Of a stretch of 64,000 nucleotides of DNA, positions 49,751 to 60,823 are shown in pieces; the stretch's first letter is position 1, and each line of letters starts with the position of its first letter. The notes beneath the pieces are model-generated. The model did not search any database and was not told where the DNA came from. It saw only the letters and a list, made by a program, of their open reading frames with translations. The position numbers were made by a program, and so were the translations under genes. This DNA is from Amborella trichopoda (Eukaryota; Streptophyta; Magnoliopsida; Amborellales; Amborellaceae), in NCBI RefSeq assembly GCF_000471905.2, contig NW_006495933.1, positions 539,468 through 603,467 of the forward strand. Direction: 5' to 3'.

Positions 49751-51505
49751 TAGAGAGTTTTGATCACGAAGGTATTCCTCCCATGTCATTTTTACCAATC
49801 AAGTAGGACATATGGCCATGCATATTAGATCGATATGAACTAGAACTTGTTGGCACAAATGTTTCAGATAATGAAGTAAAGAAAAGGTTAGCATAAACAA
49901 CAAACAAGGCCACCTAAATAAAGTCTCATTTCCTCAAAATAAGGAATCCTTTTTCTTAATGATTCATCTATTTCTAGAGAGTTCAAAAGTCTCTCATGGC
50001 ACCCACTAAAGACTGATGCTCTCTAGTGATTGCCAAGTTCCCACATGCAACTCCAAAAACATCATATTGGATAGCCTTTTGCTAAAATGTGTTTCATCTA
50101 CCTATAGCAAAAGGTGTAAGATGAAATTTAGCAAAAATACCAACTGATCACAACGTAATACCTTTTAAGTTTGTGGTTCTTCCATGAAATACAGGTTAAC
50201 AACAAGGTGACTTGGGCCTGCAGTATCATGAAAGATCATAACGATTTTGATTTTGCATGATATTGTGGGTGCAATATTGCAACCACTGTGCAGCCTTGTT
50301 GCAACCATGTGTTAGTGTAAGTAATCAATAACGATACCCTTGATTGTTTGTTGCTACACCTAGAGATGTTGTGCTGACATCACATGCTAGACAACCAATT
50401 TGCACAAGGATAAAATTCTAGAAATTTGAAATGTTGCCAAATTTCATGGAAATGTACTGCTTGAAGTTCACCATGATCCTGTCATGTGACCAAGTAAGTT
50501 TTGCAAACAATCATGAAGGCCATTTACTGTTACTCTCTCAACAATTATAGGCTTATTAAGCCACAACACAGTAAAAAAAAACACATGATCGCAGGCCTTA
50601 TTGGTGACACTAAACACCCAATGAAAGAACTAGAGTTGTATTGTACCAAACAAATTCTCGAAGTACTTTATGCACATTGATTAAGATGACCTTTGGTTTT
50701 ATACTATTAAAAGCACCAATAACTATTGAAAAAGAAAGCTAAATTCCCTTTCACTTAACTACTAAAATCACTCAAAGGTCTATTTTCAACAACAAAAGCG
50801 AATCCCTGATTTACAGTAAGGTAAACAAGAATCTGACCAAATGCACACAAAAATACATACAATGTATACATGTAGACACCATATTTCGGGGGATGGGGAG
50901 TAAGGGATGGTTGCTTGCTAGAAGTTCCCTACTTTATAAGTTCCATGACGCTTCCCATGCAATGAATGCGTAAAACTAGAGACCTTCTAAAGTAAAAGAT
51001 TAATCATAACTTTTAAAAGTATTAAATGTGAAATTGATATACTAGAAATATCTCTAATCATACTTACAATAAATTTACTCAATAGGATTTGAGAAGCAAT
51101 AACTCATTTACATGAGTCGTCTCATATATAAGTCATGCCCTATTCTTCATATCCCCCTTAATTTCAAATTAAAAAAGTAGAAAATAAAAATTAAAGCATG
51201 AGGCAAATCAAGCAAATAACTACAAACATATGGAGAAAGAAAGGGATAGAGAAAGACAAAAGAAATCGCTCTCTCTCTCTCTCTCTCAATCTCTCTCTCC
51301 CATATACATTTTAAAAAAATGACATGTTAAAATCCCGCATGACCATTATGACAAATGTGTGACCCACCTTACCCTAAATTCAATGTGGTTTCGGGTGTAC
51401 TAAATTTTAAATTCTCTTTGCTATTGACGAGAATTTAAGAATCTCTTTTCATTTGAATATTGTATGGAATATGAACTTGAATATTTAACAACCAGGTAAC
51501 GTGGT
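48907..51505. other. Intergenic region, no gene recognised
   Basis: AT-rich. It contains a MITE at 49443-49715, an (AT)n run at 49720-49748, a (CT)n run at 51269-51298, and a short TGTAGACACC string at 50871. That string resembles the LTR start of elements A and C but cannot be extended. No coding frame is supported. Confidence 0.5.
49443..49715. mobile_element. MITE with TATGTTAGNGTGCTCA inverted ends
   Basis: The left end is TATGTTAGAGTGCTCA and the right end on the other strand is TATGTTAGGGTGCTCA, 15 of 16 matching. It is flanked by TATATA-rich sequence, so a TA-type target duplication is possible but cannot be separated from the microsatellite. Inside are two further inverted pairs (GATGTCATCC/GTATGACATC and GTGATGTCACACCC/GATGACGTCATACC). 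The last includes the perfect palindrome ATGACGTCAT. Confidence 0.65.
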
Positions 51506-52153
51506 ATGTGGGAAAGATCCAAATTTCCAAACCATGAAGCCTCCCCTTCTACTCTTCCTCAACCTAAGGGATCCATAGTTCTCTCCCCTCCCCTTTATTG
51601 GAGTCACCCTTCAAACACTTCTTTTAAACTCAGACCTCCTGTTAAGCCCCTTTGGCCTCGAAAACTGTTGCTCAAGTGGCTGCTGTTACCGTCCCCCCTC
51701 CATCTCCCAAATCTTTGCAACTTGGCTTCTCCTACCACATTAGGATCTCAATCCAGGGCTCAACCTGCCATGAGCGTCCCAATCCAGACAATGAAGGTTG
51801 GACTATGGTAAATCGCAGGAAACGTAATCAAGTTAGCGCTCAGGTACCACCTGCGTCTAGTGGTCCACACCCAAACCCGGACCACACTGTTCGTAAGCCT
51901 GATGCTCCCTCCTTGATACCTGCCTTCCCCTCTTTTTGTGTTTTCAAAAGCCTTTCCGGGGACCCCTAACCCCTCCAATACCTCGACAATATTCCTCTCA
52001 TTGATATTCCCCTCTCAGGGGCTTCCTTCACTTGGTCCAATCGTGCAACCAACACCCTATAATTACTAAAATTGATAGGTTCCAAGTCTCCCAATCTTAG
52101 AATCTATCTTCCCGGGGACCTGCTCCCTTGGCTTGCCTATGGCCACCTCTGAC

Positions 52154-53422
52154 CATAGTTGTTGGAAACGTCTAGGAATCCGAATCGTTTTAAGAATTGG
52201 AATCGTGGAATCACTGTCAGTTAGAAGATTCCTATCTTAGGAATCATTGTCCGTACAATAGGAATCGTGGGGAACGAGATTCCTAGTTTTTGATAATCGT
52301 GTTTTGATCGATCCAAGTTTCATCCACATATGGAATCGGGATTCCCATCCCCCTTGGAATTGATATTCCCATCCCCGTGGAATCGACACTCCACGAGTCA
52401 ATATTCATTAATATGTGGAATCGCGTTTCCAACATCTATGAAATCGAATTTCTGACATATGTGGAGTAGAGATATATTGTTATTTCGAATGGTGATTCTA
52501 ACATATTTGGAATCAAGTTTCTGAAGTATATGGATCAAAGATCCATGCCAATTTGAGATTGAGATTTACAATAATATGGACTATTGAATGTGTTTGACGA
52601 CCCCTACCAGGAATCGAGATTTCATTTTTATGGAGAAAGAAGCCCCAAGCACATCTTGAGCCTTATCAACTTTAGAACCTATATTAGATTCTCCTATTAG
52701 AAGGTTTCCCAAATTTTAAAGTGATTGTGTTGACTAATGAACTTACGGTCATTATATACAAAAGATAAGTATTTCTAAATTGTGATTTTGACTTCATTAT
52801 AATAAAGACAAAATTGGATTATTTCTACACCATAGTTTTAATTGTATGTGTTGTATTTACCAATTATACTTTAAATTTAAAGTAAAAGCTGTCTAGGGTG
52901 GTACAAGTAAAATAATGAAAACCTGCAACCACTAGAAGCATTCGAAGGAAGATTTCTACTCCAATTTCCTTTAGGAAGTACACAACCATCATAGACATTG
53001 GACATCATGTACTTTCAATTGGTTTCTTTTTTTGATACTTTGAATTTATTTATTTTTTAGTCAAGATTTAATCCTCGCTGGAATCCAGATTCGATATATT
53101 TGGGAACGTCTACCCACAATTAATGGGTTCAAGTTTCTAAAGATGAGTTGGATCGAGATTATGAAATTAAGGAATCGAGTTTCCTCGATTCCGATAATGG
53201 TGTTTAAAGATGTGTTGAATCGAGATTCCAAAATTAAGGAATTGAGCTTCCTTGGTTCCGAAAAATGACTTCTAAAGATGTGTTGAATCGAGATTCCAAA
53301 ATTAAGGAATCGAGTTTTATTGGTTCCGAAAAATGTTTTTCGTGGAGATTTGTTAACGGAAACACGGAATCGGGTTTCAGAACAGGAATCGTGAGGTTGG
53401 TGGAGAGATTCTGGTAACTATG
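52154..53422. mobile_element. hAT-like non-autonomous element, GAATCG-repeat family, copy 2
   Basis: It lies inside the LINE endonuclease motif SDHKPI. The 8-bp CCTCTGAC is present at 52146-52153 and again at 53423-53430. Removing the insert and one repeat would leave an uninterrupted LINE motif. Ends: CATAGTTGTTGG, and CATAGTTACCAG on the other strand. Subterminal regions are filled with GGAATCGAGATTCC-like motifs. The right part has a repeated unit (AAGATGTGTTGAATCGAGAT at about 53206 and 53275). The middle is AT-rich with no transposase. It is the same family as 30027-31710. Confidence 0.75.
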
Positions 53423-53445
53423 CCTCTGACCATAAGCCCATTCTC

Positions 53446-54626
53446 TTGGATGCCAATCCCATGCAAGGCTCGGTCAAAACTTTTAGACTTGAGCTTTTCT
53501 GGCTAGAAGAGACTTCCTTTTCCCACCTTTTCAAATCATGTTGGACCTTCCAGTCTGTTATAGGGTGGGTCAGCTTTAGACTGTCTAGGATACTTCAACT
53601 GATGAAGGCTTCCATCGAGCAATGGAGTCGATCCCTTTCGACTAACTTCAAGGAGCAGATAAATGGCCTTTCTACTACTATCCAGTCCTTAGACACCTTG
53701 GAAGAATCTCGTGCCTTCACGCCTCAGGAAAGATCTAATAGGGTAACTGCAAAATGCAACCTTCATCATACTCTGAAGCTCGAGGATGCCTACTGGTACC
53801 AGAGATCTAGGATCAAATAGCTTAAAGCAGGGCATAGAACTCTAGGATAAGGGGTAAAGCTATCACCCGGCAGTCGTTCATGTTATCAACTTGATCATAT
53901 AAAACGTATCTTTATCACATACTTCAAAAACTTCTTTTCCAAGCCCCAACACCGTAATCTTTCTTTTCAAACTCTCCTTCTAGATGAAGCAATCTGGTTA
54001 GAGAGACCTTTTACCCTCGAGGAAATTCACAAGGCCATTTTTAATCTACCCAAATATAAGGCCCTAGAACTCGACGGTTTCTCCAATTGTTATTTTCCAA
54101 AACTTTTGAGACATAGTTGTCCCTGTCCTTCTTGCTTTCTTTGAAGAATATTTCGTCAGAGGTCGTCTCAATTCAGCCTTAAATTGCACATTCATAGCCT
54201 TGGTCCCCAAAATAGGAGGAGCAAAAAATTTTAGAGACTTTAGACCTATAAGTCTCTTGAACTCATTTTATAAGATTCTTGCCAAGGTTTTGGCCTCTCA
54301 CCTCCAAGAGGTGCTTAGCTCAATAATCTCCCCAATCCAATCCACCTTTGTCGCCAACAGACAAATCTTAGATGGGGCTCTCACGGCTCATGAAGCCATT
54401 CACTCTAGAGTTATCTCTGGACAGAAGGACCTTGTTATCAAACTAGACTAGGACAAGGCCTATGACTGCATCAATTGGGATCTTCATAGAGGCCCATATG
54501 GGTTTTGGAACGAGATGGAGAATGTTGATCAAGGCCTATAATTCCAACCCTAACTTCTCTATCCTCCTCAATGGCACCCCGGTTGGTTTCTTCCCTGCTG
54601 CTAGAGGTCTGAGGCAAGGAGACCCT
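53446..54626 (+). pseudogene. LINE copy 2 ORF2: linker and first half of reverse transcriptase
   Basis: The linker shows FRLELFWLEE, then LEESRAFTPQERSNRVTAK. RT starts with LVPKIGGAKNFRDFRPISLL (54198 on), then YKILAKVLASHLQEVLSSII, NRQILDGALTAHEAIHSR and LVIKLD, a stop, then DKAYDCINWD. It ends in RQGDP at about 54626, where the solo LTR begins. The motifs are well preserved, but there are stops and frame changes (for example after KLD at 54451). Confidence 0.75.
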
Positions 54627-57159
54627 TGCTCGGCTGGCCCCCACATTGCCGTGTTGCCTCGTTTGTGCTTGTGTGTGTGCGTGTAGCCCTAGTGCTATGG
54701 GGCGCTTCTGTGGATAAGACATGCGGTGCAATGCAATGGAAAACCTACAAATTGGTAAGACTTACCTCGGAAATTGGGTTCGGGATGCGTCCCAATAATG
54801 GTATTCTTAAATCTTGGTTTAGAGTCGCCAAAGAAAGCCTTCCTACATCCGTTAGCTACCAGGGTACGGGGGCGTATAAGTTGCGGAGATTCTCCCAAGG
54901 GCAGTCGGACCTATGCCTTCATGACTTGTGAGCGGCATGTGGTTTTATTCCACTCCCTCGCACCTCTCATCATGCTAAAGTCTTCAAGTCGCGTGCTAGT
55001 GATTGCCTACGACCCTAAGTGCTCATTGTGGCTTTGGTTTCATTCGGAGTTGGCTTGGGTTGAGATTGGTTGGTTCGAGTTTTGTTTGATTCAAGGTTAG
55101 TTTGGGTTGATTAGGGTAGATATTAATGGGTTCAAGTAAGGTTGAAGAGGGTTCAAGTGGGTTAAGGTGTAATGGGCGTGTGGGTTAGGAAGGACGTGCT
55201 AGAGCGTGTAGGTCTACAAGGGTTGGATGGGTTGGGTCAACTTAAAAGCATAGGAAAGTGGGAGATGGAAGAAGGCCAACCGGAATCCGACAGAATTCCA
55301 ACAACAACTCCCCTAGGGGTTATAGACGACAAGAAAAGATGCTTAGCAATTAGCTGAAGCACCCTGAGGAATCCGAGGTTGGGGTCCATCGGGCCTAAGC
55401 GTATCTAGGAGCCATCAAGGAAGAGCCCCCTTAAGGGTTAACCTAGACGCAATGGCTTAGGTTAGGTTGGGGTGCATAGGAGGGTGTAGGGTTTGGAGTA
55501 CACCAGAGTATAAGATGTGAAGTATGGTAGGTGTGGACTACAAAATATAAGAGGGTATGGGGGTAGGGAGTATGGTAAAGTATGGGAGCATGACGTCGGG
55601 TGTAGGATGGGATATAGAGTATGGAGTAGGAAAAGGTGCGGGTTAGGTGGTTAGATTATGGGAGTATTGGTTAAGTTAGGCTTAGGTAACCCTTGGTTAA
55701 GTGTAGAGACTTAACCAAAGTGGGTTGGGGTTAGGTTAAACTAACTAGCGGAGGTTAACCTAAGGTTGAGAGGCAAAGGCTCTTTTGCACAAAGAGATAG
55801 AATTTCATTAACCAGAAAACAAAAAGAGTCCTCTTAGTTACATTAGAAGGGTTTATATAGAGCTTCCCCTTTGAACAATGGTGGATGCTCAAAACCCTAG
55901 AGAATTGAATAAAAAGAAAAATAGGAACAATACAACAAAAAATCGTGTAAATGGAAAATTGACCAAAATTGACATGCATAATGTCCAAAATTTCCAATTA
56001 GGACCCTCAAAAAAGGCCTCTTCCCAACCACATCATATGAGGCCTTGGTTTTGGCTTCGTCGGCACTGGAACAAATGATCTATCACTGGAAAAATGTAAA
56101 TTGTCCCGCTACGAACGTTTATATATCTGATTTGCAAGAACCATAAGGATTTCATGAAGTTCTTGATAGTTTTGAGTTTCGTGGTTTTCATGCAAACCTT
56201 TATTGATGTTCTTCCATCAATTAGTCCAAAAATGCCGAGGTTATTGGGATCTTTTGGTGGTAAATTGAAGGGAAACCTGACACGATCATTTTGCATCAAG
56301 AATCGTGCAAAAAGACCTCCAATCGATAAGTTATGATTCTGTCAAATCGCTGGAAAATCAAATTTTTGCTACATTTAGAGTTATGCCCGATTTCAAGTCA
56401 CGAATAGCCATCGATCAGGACCCTGATCAAGAATTTTCTTATGTCAAATCAAAGATAATCGAGTCAAGATCTAAATGCACTAAGTTTGAGCTTGATTTGA
56501 CAGTCGGATGTTGAGTTTTGATCAAGAGAAAGCAGAAAGGTTCACACAAATGGGTTTTTGCATGAACTCCAAAACTTGCCGACTTCTCTCTAAGATTTCT
56601 TCCGATCCAATTGACAATTATGTCGTGAGGTCTATACCAAAAGAACATGCTCGTCAAGGAGCACGACATAGCCAATTTCAGCTTGATCCGACTTGCGGAT
56701 CGAGAGATTCAAGGGCACAAAGTTTTCCCTTGTTTTTGAAAGCGTGAAATGTTGAATAGTATACAAACGACCCATTTTTGGAAACTAGGGCCTAGAAAGG
56801 TCTGTTTCTGAACTCATATGTCACAGTCCAGAAGCCATCTGAAATCAATTTCCAGGAGTTTTACTATATTGTTCATTCGTACACCTATGGAGTGTGGTAC
56901 TCCTTAACCTTACTTTCCTCACTTAGTGTCATTGCCACGCCCGTTGGGCTGAAAGTTGGGGATATCTCCGGCTTACTAGGGCTCACTCTTGTGCTCTTTC
57001 TGGAGCCGAGATGATGTCATATAGAGGCTCTTCAAAATATGGGCTTTATTACGCATGTGCTTCTGTGGCTTTTCGAGCATACTTGGCACACAATAGCCAT
57101 GATTACAACCGTCTCCTCTATTATTCACATAGGGGGCGAGAGTGCCAAAAATGCGTACA
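54627..57159 (-). mobile_element. Solo LTR of a Tat-like Ty3 fossil (family B) inside LINE copy 2
   Basis: It splits the RT motif GDP-LSPFLF of the LINE: GGAGACCCT precedes it and GAGAGCCCT follows, an imperfect target duplication. On - it opens TGTACGCATTTTTGGC and closes CCGAGCA. On - a TATA box (GCTCTATATAAACCC) lies near 55855. The half downstream of it holds GGGTTAGG-type and TATGGGAGTA-type short repeats (55050-55760). Copies of the family are at 12090-13067 and 62150-63739. No internal region is present, so it is a solo LTR, about 2.5 kb. Confidence 0.65.
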
Positions 57160-58500
57160 GAGAGCCCTCTATCACCCTTTCTCTTTAAGCTTATTGGAGA
57201 AGTCTTCTCTAGAGCCATCTTTAGACTCTATGATAGGGGTTTCCTTAGGTTTTAGAATTTCCCCAGATGACCTGTCCTCTTCCATCTCCTCTATGCAGAC
57301 AATACCCTCATCTTTTGTGACGTCAATCCCAACCAAGTAGACAACCTCTGGCTCTTTCTTAGAAGTTTCGAGTTGTTAATAGGGATGAAAGTTAACATGT
57401 CTAAGACCAAAATGTTGGGAATCCAGGTTGACAATGCTGAACTTGAATCTCTTGCCCAACATATAGGGTGTGCTACGGAGTCCCTCCCGTCCTCGCACCT
57501 TGAGCTTCTTCTCTGCTTGGGCAAACCCAAAAAAAATCTTTGAGATAACCTTATAGAGAAGTTCAATTCGAAGTTCGGCAGCTGGAATGGTCGATTCCTC
57601 TCCCTTGGGGGAAGAATCACCCTTATCAAAGCCACACTCACAAACATCCTCATTTACAACATGTCCCTCTTTCAAATCCCAGTTTCTATTCTCCAATTCC
57701 TTGAAAAGCTCATGGGAGACTTTTTGTGGGCTGGGTCCGCTGATGGTCACAAATTTCACCTTGTAGCCTGGGAGAAAGTTCATACCCCCAAGAAATTAGG
57801 AGGCTTGGGCATTAAGAGACTTAGAACCATGAACCAAGCCTTTCTGGGAAAATGGTGGTCGAAGTTCATCTCCCCCCACCCCCTCCTGTGGAAGCAGGTC
57901 ATTCAAGCGAAGTACGAGCATGGCAATGAACGGTGGTTGCCCAGATCCCCCTACCACAGATCTTCAGGAACCTGGAAGTGTATCTCTTCTAGTAAGGCTT
58001 TCCTAAAGTGCATTAGATTCAGGTTAGGGAATGGTCGGAGAATTAGATTTTGGTTAAATAAGTGGATTGGAGACCTACCCCTTAAAAAGGTCTTCCCTCT
58101 ACCTCCTGGCTCACAATCAGGCAGCAATGATGGCTGATTATGCTGAGTTTAGAGGCGCCTCCCTAGTTTGGACTCCTATTTCTAGGAGGAACTTTACTGA
58201 CCAGGAAACCTCTACCTTGAACGTCGTGCTTCAAATGCTTGCACCCAGTAGTTGCACCTACTTTCAACACACTCCTTGGTCATGATTTTGTCATCTGGTC
58301 CCCTATTCCTTTTGGCACTTCCACAGTATCCTCGTTCTACTCCTTACTTTCAACAAACCCCTTCAACCATCCTCAATGAAACCCGGTCTCTGCCTGTGCC
58401 TCACAAGATCCAGGCTTTCATTTGGGTCCTCCTTCAGGGTAAGGTCAGAGACGTGGACTCTCTTTACCTATAAATAAATTCTGTGTCTCCAAGAACATGA
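57160..58500 (+). pseudogene. LINE copy 2 ORF2: second half of RT and post-RT region
   Basis: It resumes with LSPFLFKLIGEVFSRAI (57168 on), then HLLYADNTLIFCDVNPNQVD near 57287, again with Asn in place of the second Asp of YADD. LRSFELLIGMKVNMSKTK, FLSLGGRITLIKATL and FQIPVSILQFLEKLMGDFLW (57670 on) follow. The VAWEKVHTPKKLGGLGIKRL and WWSKFISPHPLLWKQVI stretch is typical of plant LINEs. FRLGNGRRIRFWLNKWIGD lies near 58020, then a decayed zf-RVT part (CLCLTRSRLSFGSSF) to about 58500. Confidence 0.75.
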
Positions 58501-58859
58501 CAGCAACCACCATCTCTTCATCCATTGTGAAGTCTCTTCTCATCTTTGGTCCTGTCTTTTAAAACTCTTCGGCCTTCAATGGGTCACCCCCCTTCTCTAG
58601 CTAGCCTTTTCTCCACTCTCCCAGACATTTCCTAGAAGTGGCAGAAAACTGTGGCAACTGTCGGTGGCAGCTCTTCTCTGGAGCTTCTAGCTGGAAAGGA
58701 ACCCTAGGACCTTTAGAGAAAACTCTAGGCGTGAACGTTCTATATTTGATTACGTTATCACCTTTTTCTCCCTTTGGGCAAAAGTCACCCCTATCTTTGC
58801 CAACCTTCATATCTCTCATTTTTTAGCCATTGGGATTCCCTCCTAAACCTCTCGGCCCA

Positions 58860-59275
58860 CTCAACCAGTATCAAAGCTCAATGGACCCCTCCTCTGCCAG
58901 GATTCCTTAAACTTAACATGGATGGTTCATCCTTAGGAAATTCTGGCACCTTCCAGGTTTGAAGGTACTTTGGCAAATTCATATGGCATATTTCTCTCCT
59001 TCTCGAGGCATAAAGGAATCTCAAACTCTACCACAGCAGAAGCCTTGGCACTCAGAGAAGGCCTCAAGCAAGTTACTCAATTAGGGTTACAATTTCAGGG
59101 ACTTATTGTTGAGTCTGTTTCCAGCAATACCATTTCCACAGCCCCCTTGGCGCCTGACTTCCATTTTTTAGCATATATTCTTTTTATGCAGCTCCCTTCC
59201 ATACGTAATCTTCAGGCACATCCTTTGAGAGGCCAACACCGAAGCAGATAGGTTGGACAAAGACGGTGCTCGCAA
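58860..59275 (+). pseudogene. LINE copy 2 RNase H domain
   Basis: LKLNMDGSSLGNSGT near 58908 gives the first catalytic Asp region. FEGTLANSYGIFLSFSRHKG and STTAEALALREGLKQVTQLG carry the Glu helix. REANTEADRLDKDG near 59226 gives the last motif. The pieces are in different frames. This C-terminal RNase H is usual for plant L1-type ORF2. Confidence 0.7.
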
Positions 59276-59860
59276 TACCATAGGTGCACACCCCTTTGAA
59301 ACACTCATCCCTTTTCGTTCTCTCATCCTCTCCTTCCCCTCACAAAAACATATATAGGGGGGGAGGAGGGGGGGGAAAAAACAAAACGAAAATGAGACCT
59401 CATAAATAGGTGCCACTCGACTACAACGTGCCTCTCCCTTTTCACGAACAGATGCGACTTGACTACCGTTTCTCTCATCCTTGTTCTTCTCTCTTCCACT
59501 CCTACCACACGCCTCTCCCTTTTCACATCTGGTGCAGTGACCTTACGAATAGGTGCGACTTGACTTGCTCTGGCTCTACCTCCTGCAGCCGGGTGCAATA
59601 TCACCCCCATGGTGTTCTCGCCTAAATACCGACAGCACTTTTCAAGCCATCCACTGATGAAGCAACTGATTTCCTCTCTCTTTGGTGCTCACAGGCTCTC
59701 CACTCCAATGCCACCCACCCTTTCTACAACTCTATTCCTGTATCTTGAGTTTTTTCCAATTATTTTATTTTATTTTATTTCACTATACCCTGTCCACCGG
59801 CAGTCTGAGCACCCAACTTGTGGGTTGCCTCCTCTAATTTTAATTGGTAATATTATTTTA
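59276..59860 (+). mobile_element. 3' UTR of LINE copy 2
   Basis: A pyrimidine-rich untranslated tail with a repeated phrase (CACGCCTCTCCCTTTTCAC and CGTGCCTCTCCCTTTTCACG, with GATGCGACTTGAC / GTGCGACTTGAC). It ends with GTCTGAGCACCCAACTTGTG at 59803 and an AT-rich stretch. Confidence 0.5.
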
Positions 59861-60533
59861 TAGCTATAAAGTTAACATATTCCTCAAAAAGAAAAACTTG
59901 AATAGTCATTGCTTTCTTAACTTTGATGGATATGCATTTCTTGTTGATTTTACTTGATATGCTTTCATTGCTCATTTCCCTCTAAAATATAAAGAATATG
60001 GGTGCATTAACTTGTTGATCGACTCATATCGGCTTGGGGTTATCAGTTATGTTCCCTCAACACATGACCTTGTTAACGGAGTGCTTGCACAAACACATCA
60101 AAACATATTTTCAAACATTTTGTTTAATGATTAATAATCTCAATTTGAAATACTTATTTTCTTTTCATATTTTAATGAACATCACATCCCAATTAAAAAA
60201 ATTAATGAATAAAATATGAACATGTGAGCTACTATTTTTGTACACTGTATTCTATACAAATGCAGCAGCAATCCTAGGTTGTTTATCATCCCTTTTTTCT
60301 CTGTTTAGTTGATGGTTTTCTTTTGGGTTTTTTTTTTAATCCAACATTAAAAGAAATTGGTTCAGAATCTGATGATTCAGATCACTATAACAATTCTGAA
60401 ACCTCTTGAAATAATGCAGAGAATATGCATATAAGCGTTTTGCTGGCTCCTTTTTGACGTTATTGCAGTAGGTAAATCATGGGAAGCACATGTAACAAAT
60501 AGAAATGGAAATAATAGGCAAAGAAACTACTTG
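59861..60533. other. Region downstream of the MADS-box exons
   Basis: AT-rich. On - this is where the last exon and 3' UTR of the MADS-box gene would be expected. I found no LP-stop exon with an acceptor that I can defend. Nothing else is recognised. Confidence 0.4.
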
Positions 60534-60677
60534 CCCCAGCTTGAGGGAAGTGTCAGAACTGTCACTGTAAGGACCAGAGTTGTTGGTGTTGGTCATGGAC
60601 TCACATGACTGCCCCTCCGAATCGACGACCATGCCTTGCTGCTGCTGCATCTCTGTTGTAGTCTTCATCCTCTCAAT
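60534..60677 (-). CDS. SVP/StMADS11-like MADS-box protein, C-terminal exon
   Basis: The exon (acceptor TTGTAG, then 48 codons) reads IERMKTTTEMQQQQGMVVD, SEGQSCESMTNTNNSGPYSD, SSDTSLKLG. The closing SSDTSLKLG, after a Ser/Asn-rich stretch, is the hallmark C-terminus of SVP/AGL24-type MIKC MADS transcription factors. It contains an LxL (EAR-like) repression motif. These nuclear proteins regulate flowering and meristem or bud phase. After CTGGG the genomic sequence is GCAAGT, which fits a GC-AG intron; otherwise the frame continues 15 codons to a stop after CYMCFP. Only part of the gene is in view. Confidence 0.75.
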
Positions 60678-60781
60678 CTACAACCATACATCCAATTTGA
60701 GCAGAAAACCAAAAACCCACCACATGTTACAGAAGCAAAGTAGAGCATCCAATCCTTCCCACTCATTCCATTACGACTCAC

Positions 60782-60823
60782 CTGCTGAGATAGCCTTGCA
60801 TTCTCCTCCATTAGTTTCATTTC
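60782..60823 (-). CDS. SVP-like MADS-box protein, 42-bp exon
   Basis: Between a CCTGTCC-type acceptor on + (GGACAG on -) and a GTGAGT donor lies a 42-bp exon. It reads EMKLMEENARLSQQ, the end of the K domain in this family. Exons of exactly 42 bp are typical of MIKC MADS genes. It joins in phase 0 to the exon at 60677. The intron between them is 104 bp. MADS-domain and remaining K-box exons were not found to the right up to 64000. Confidence 0.75.

Larger units (their letters stand above)
51506..59860 (+). mobile_element. L1-type LINE copy 2 (ORF1 end, endonuclease, RT, RNase H)
   Basis: Parts in order: ORF1 end with EGWTMVNRRKRNQ near 51800; endonuclease end (LIDIPLSGASFTWSN near 52000, then IDRFQVSQS near 52078 and SDHKPILLDA spanning the insertion at 52154-53422); linker (FRLELFWLEETSFSHLF) at 53446-53820; RT at 54200-54626; a solo LTR at 54627-57159; RT continuation at 57160-57420; post-RT region at 57660-58480; RNase H at 58900-59270 ending in REANTEADRLD. 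ORF1 runs almost directly into the end of the endonuclease, so its first part is missing. The 3' UTR is pyrimidine-rich and ends near 59860. Dead copy. Confidence 0.75.
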
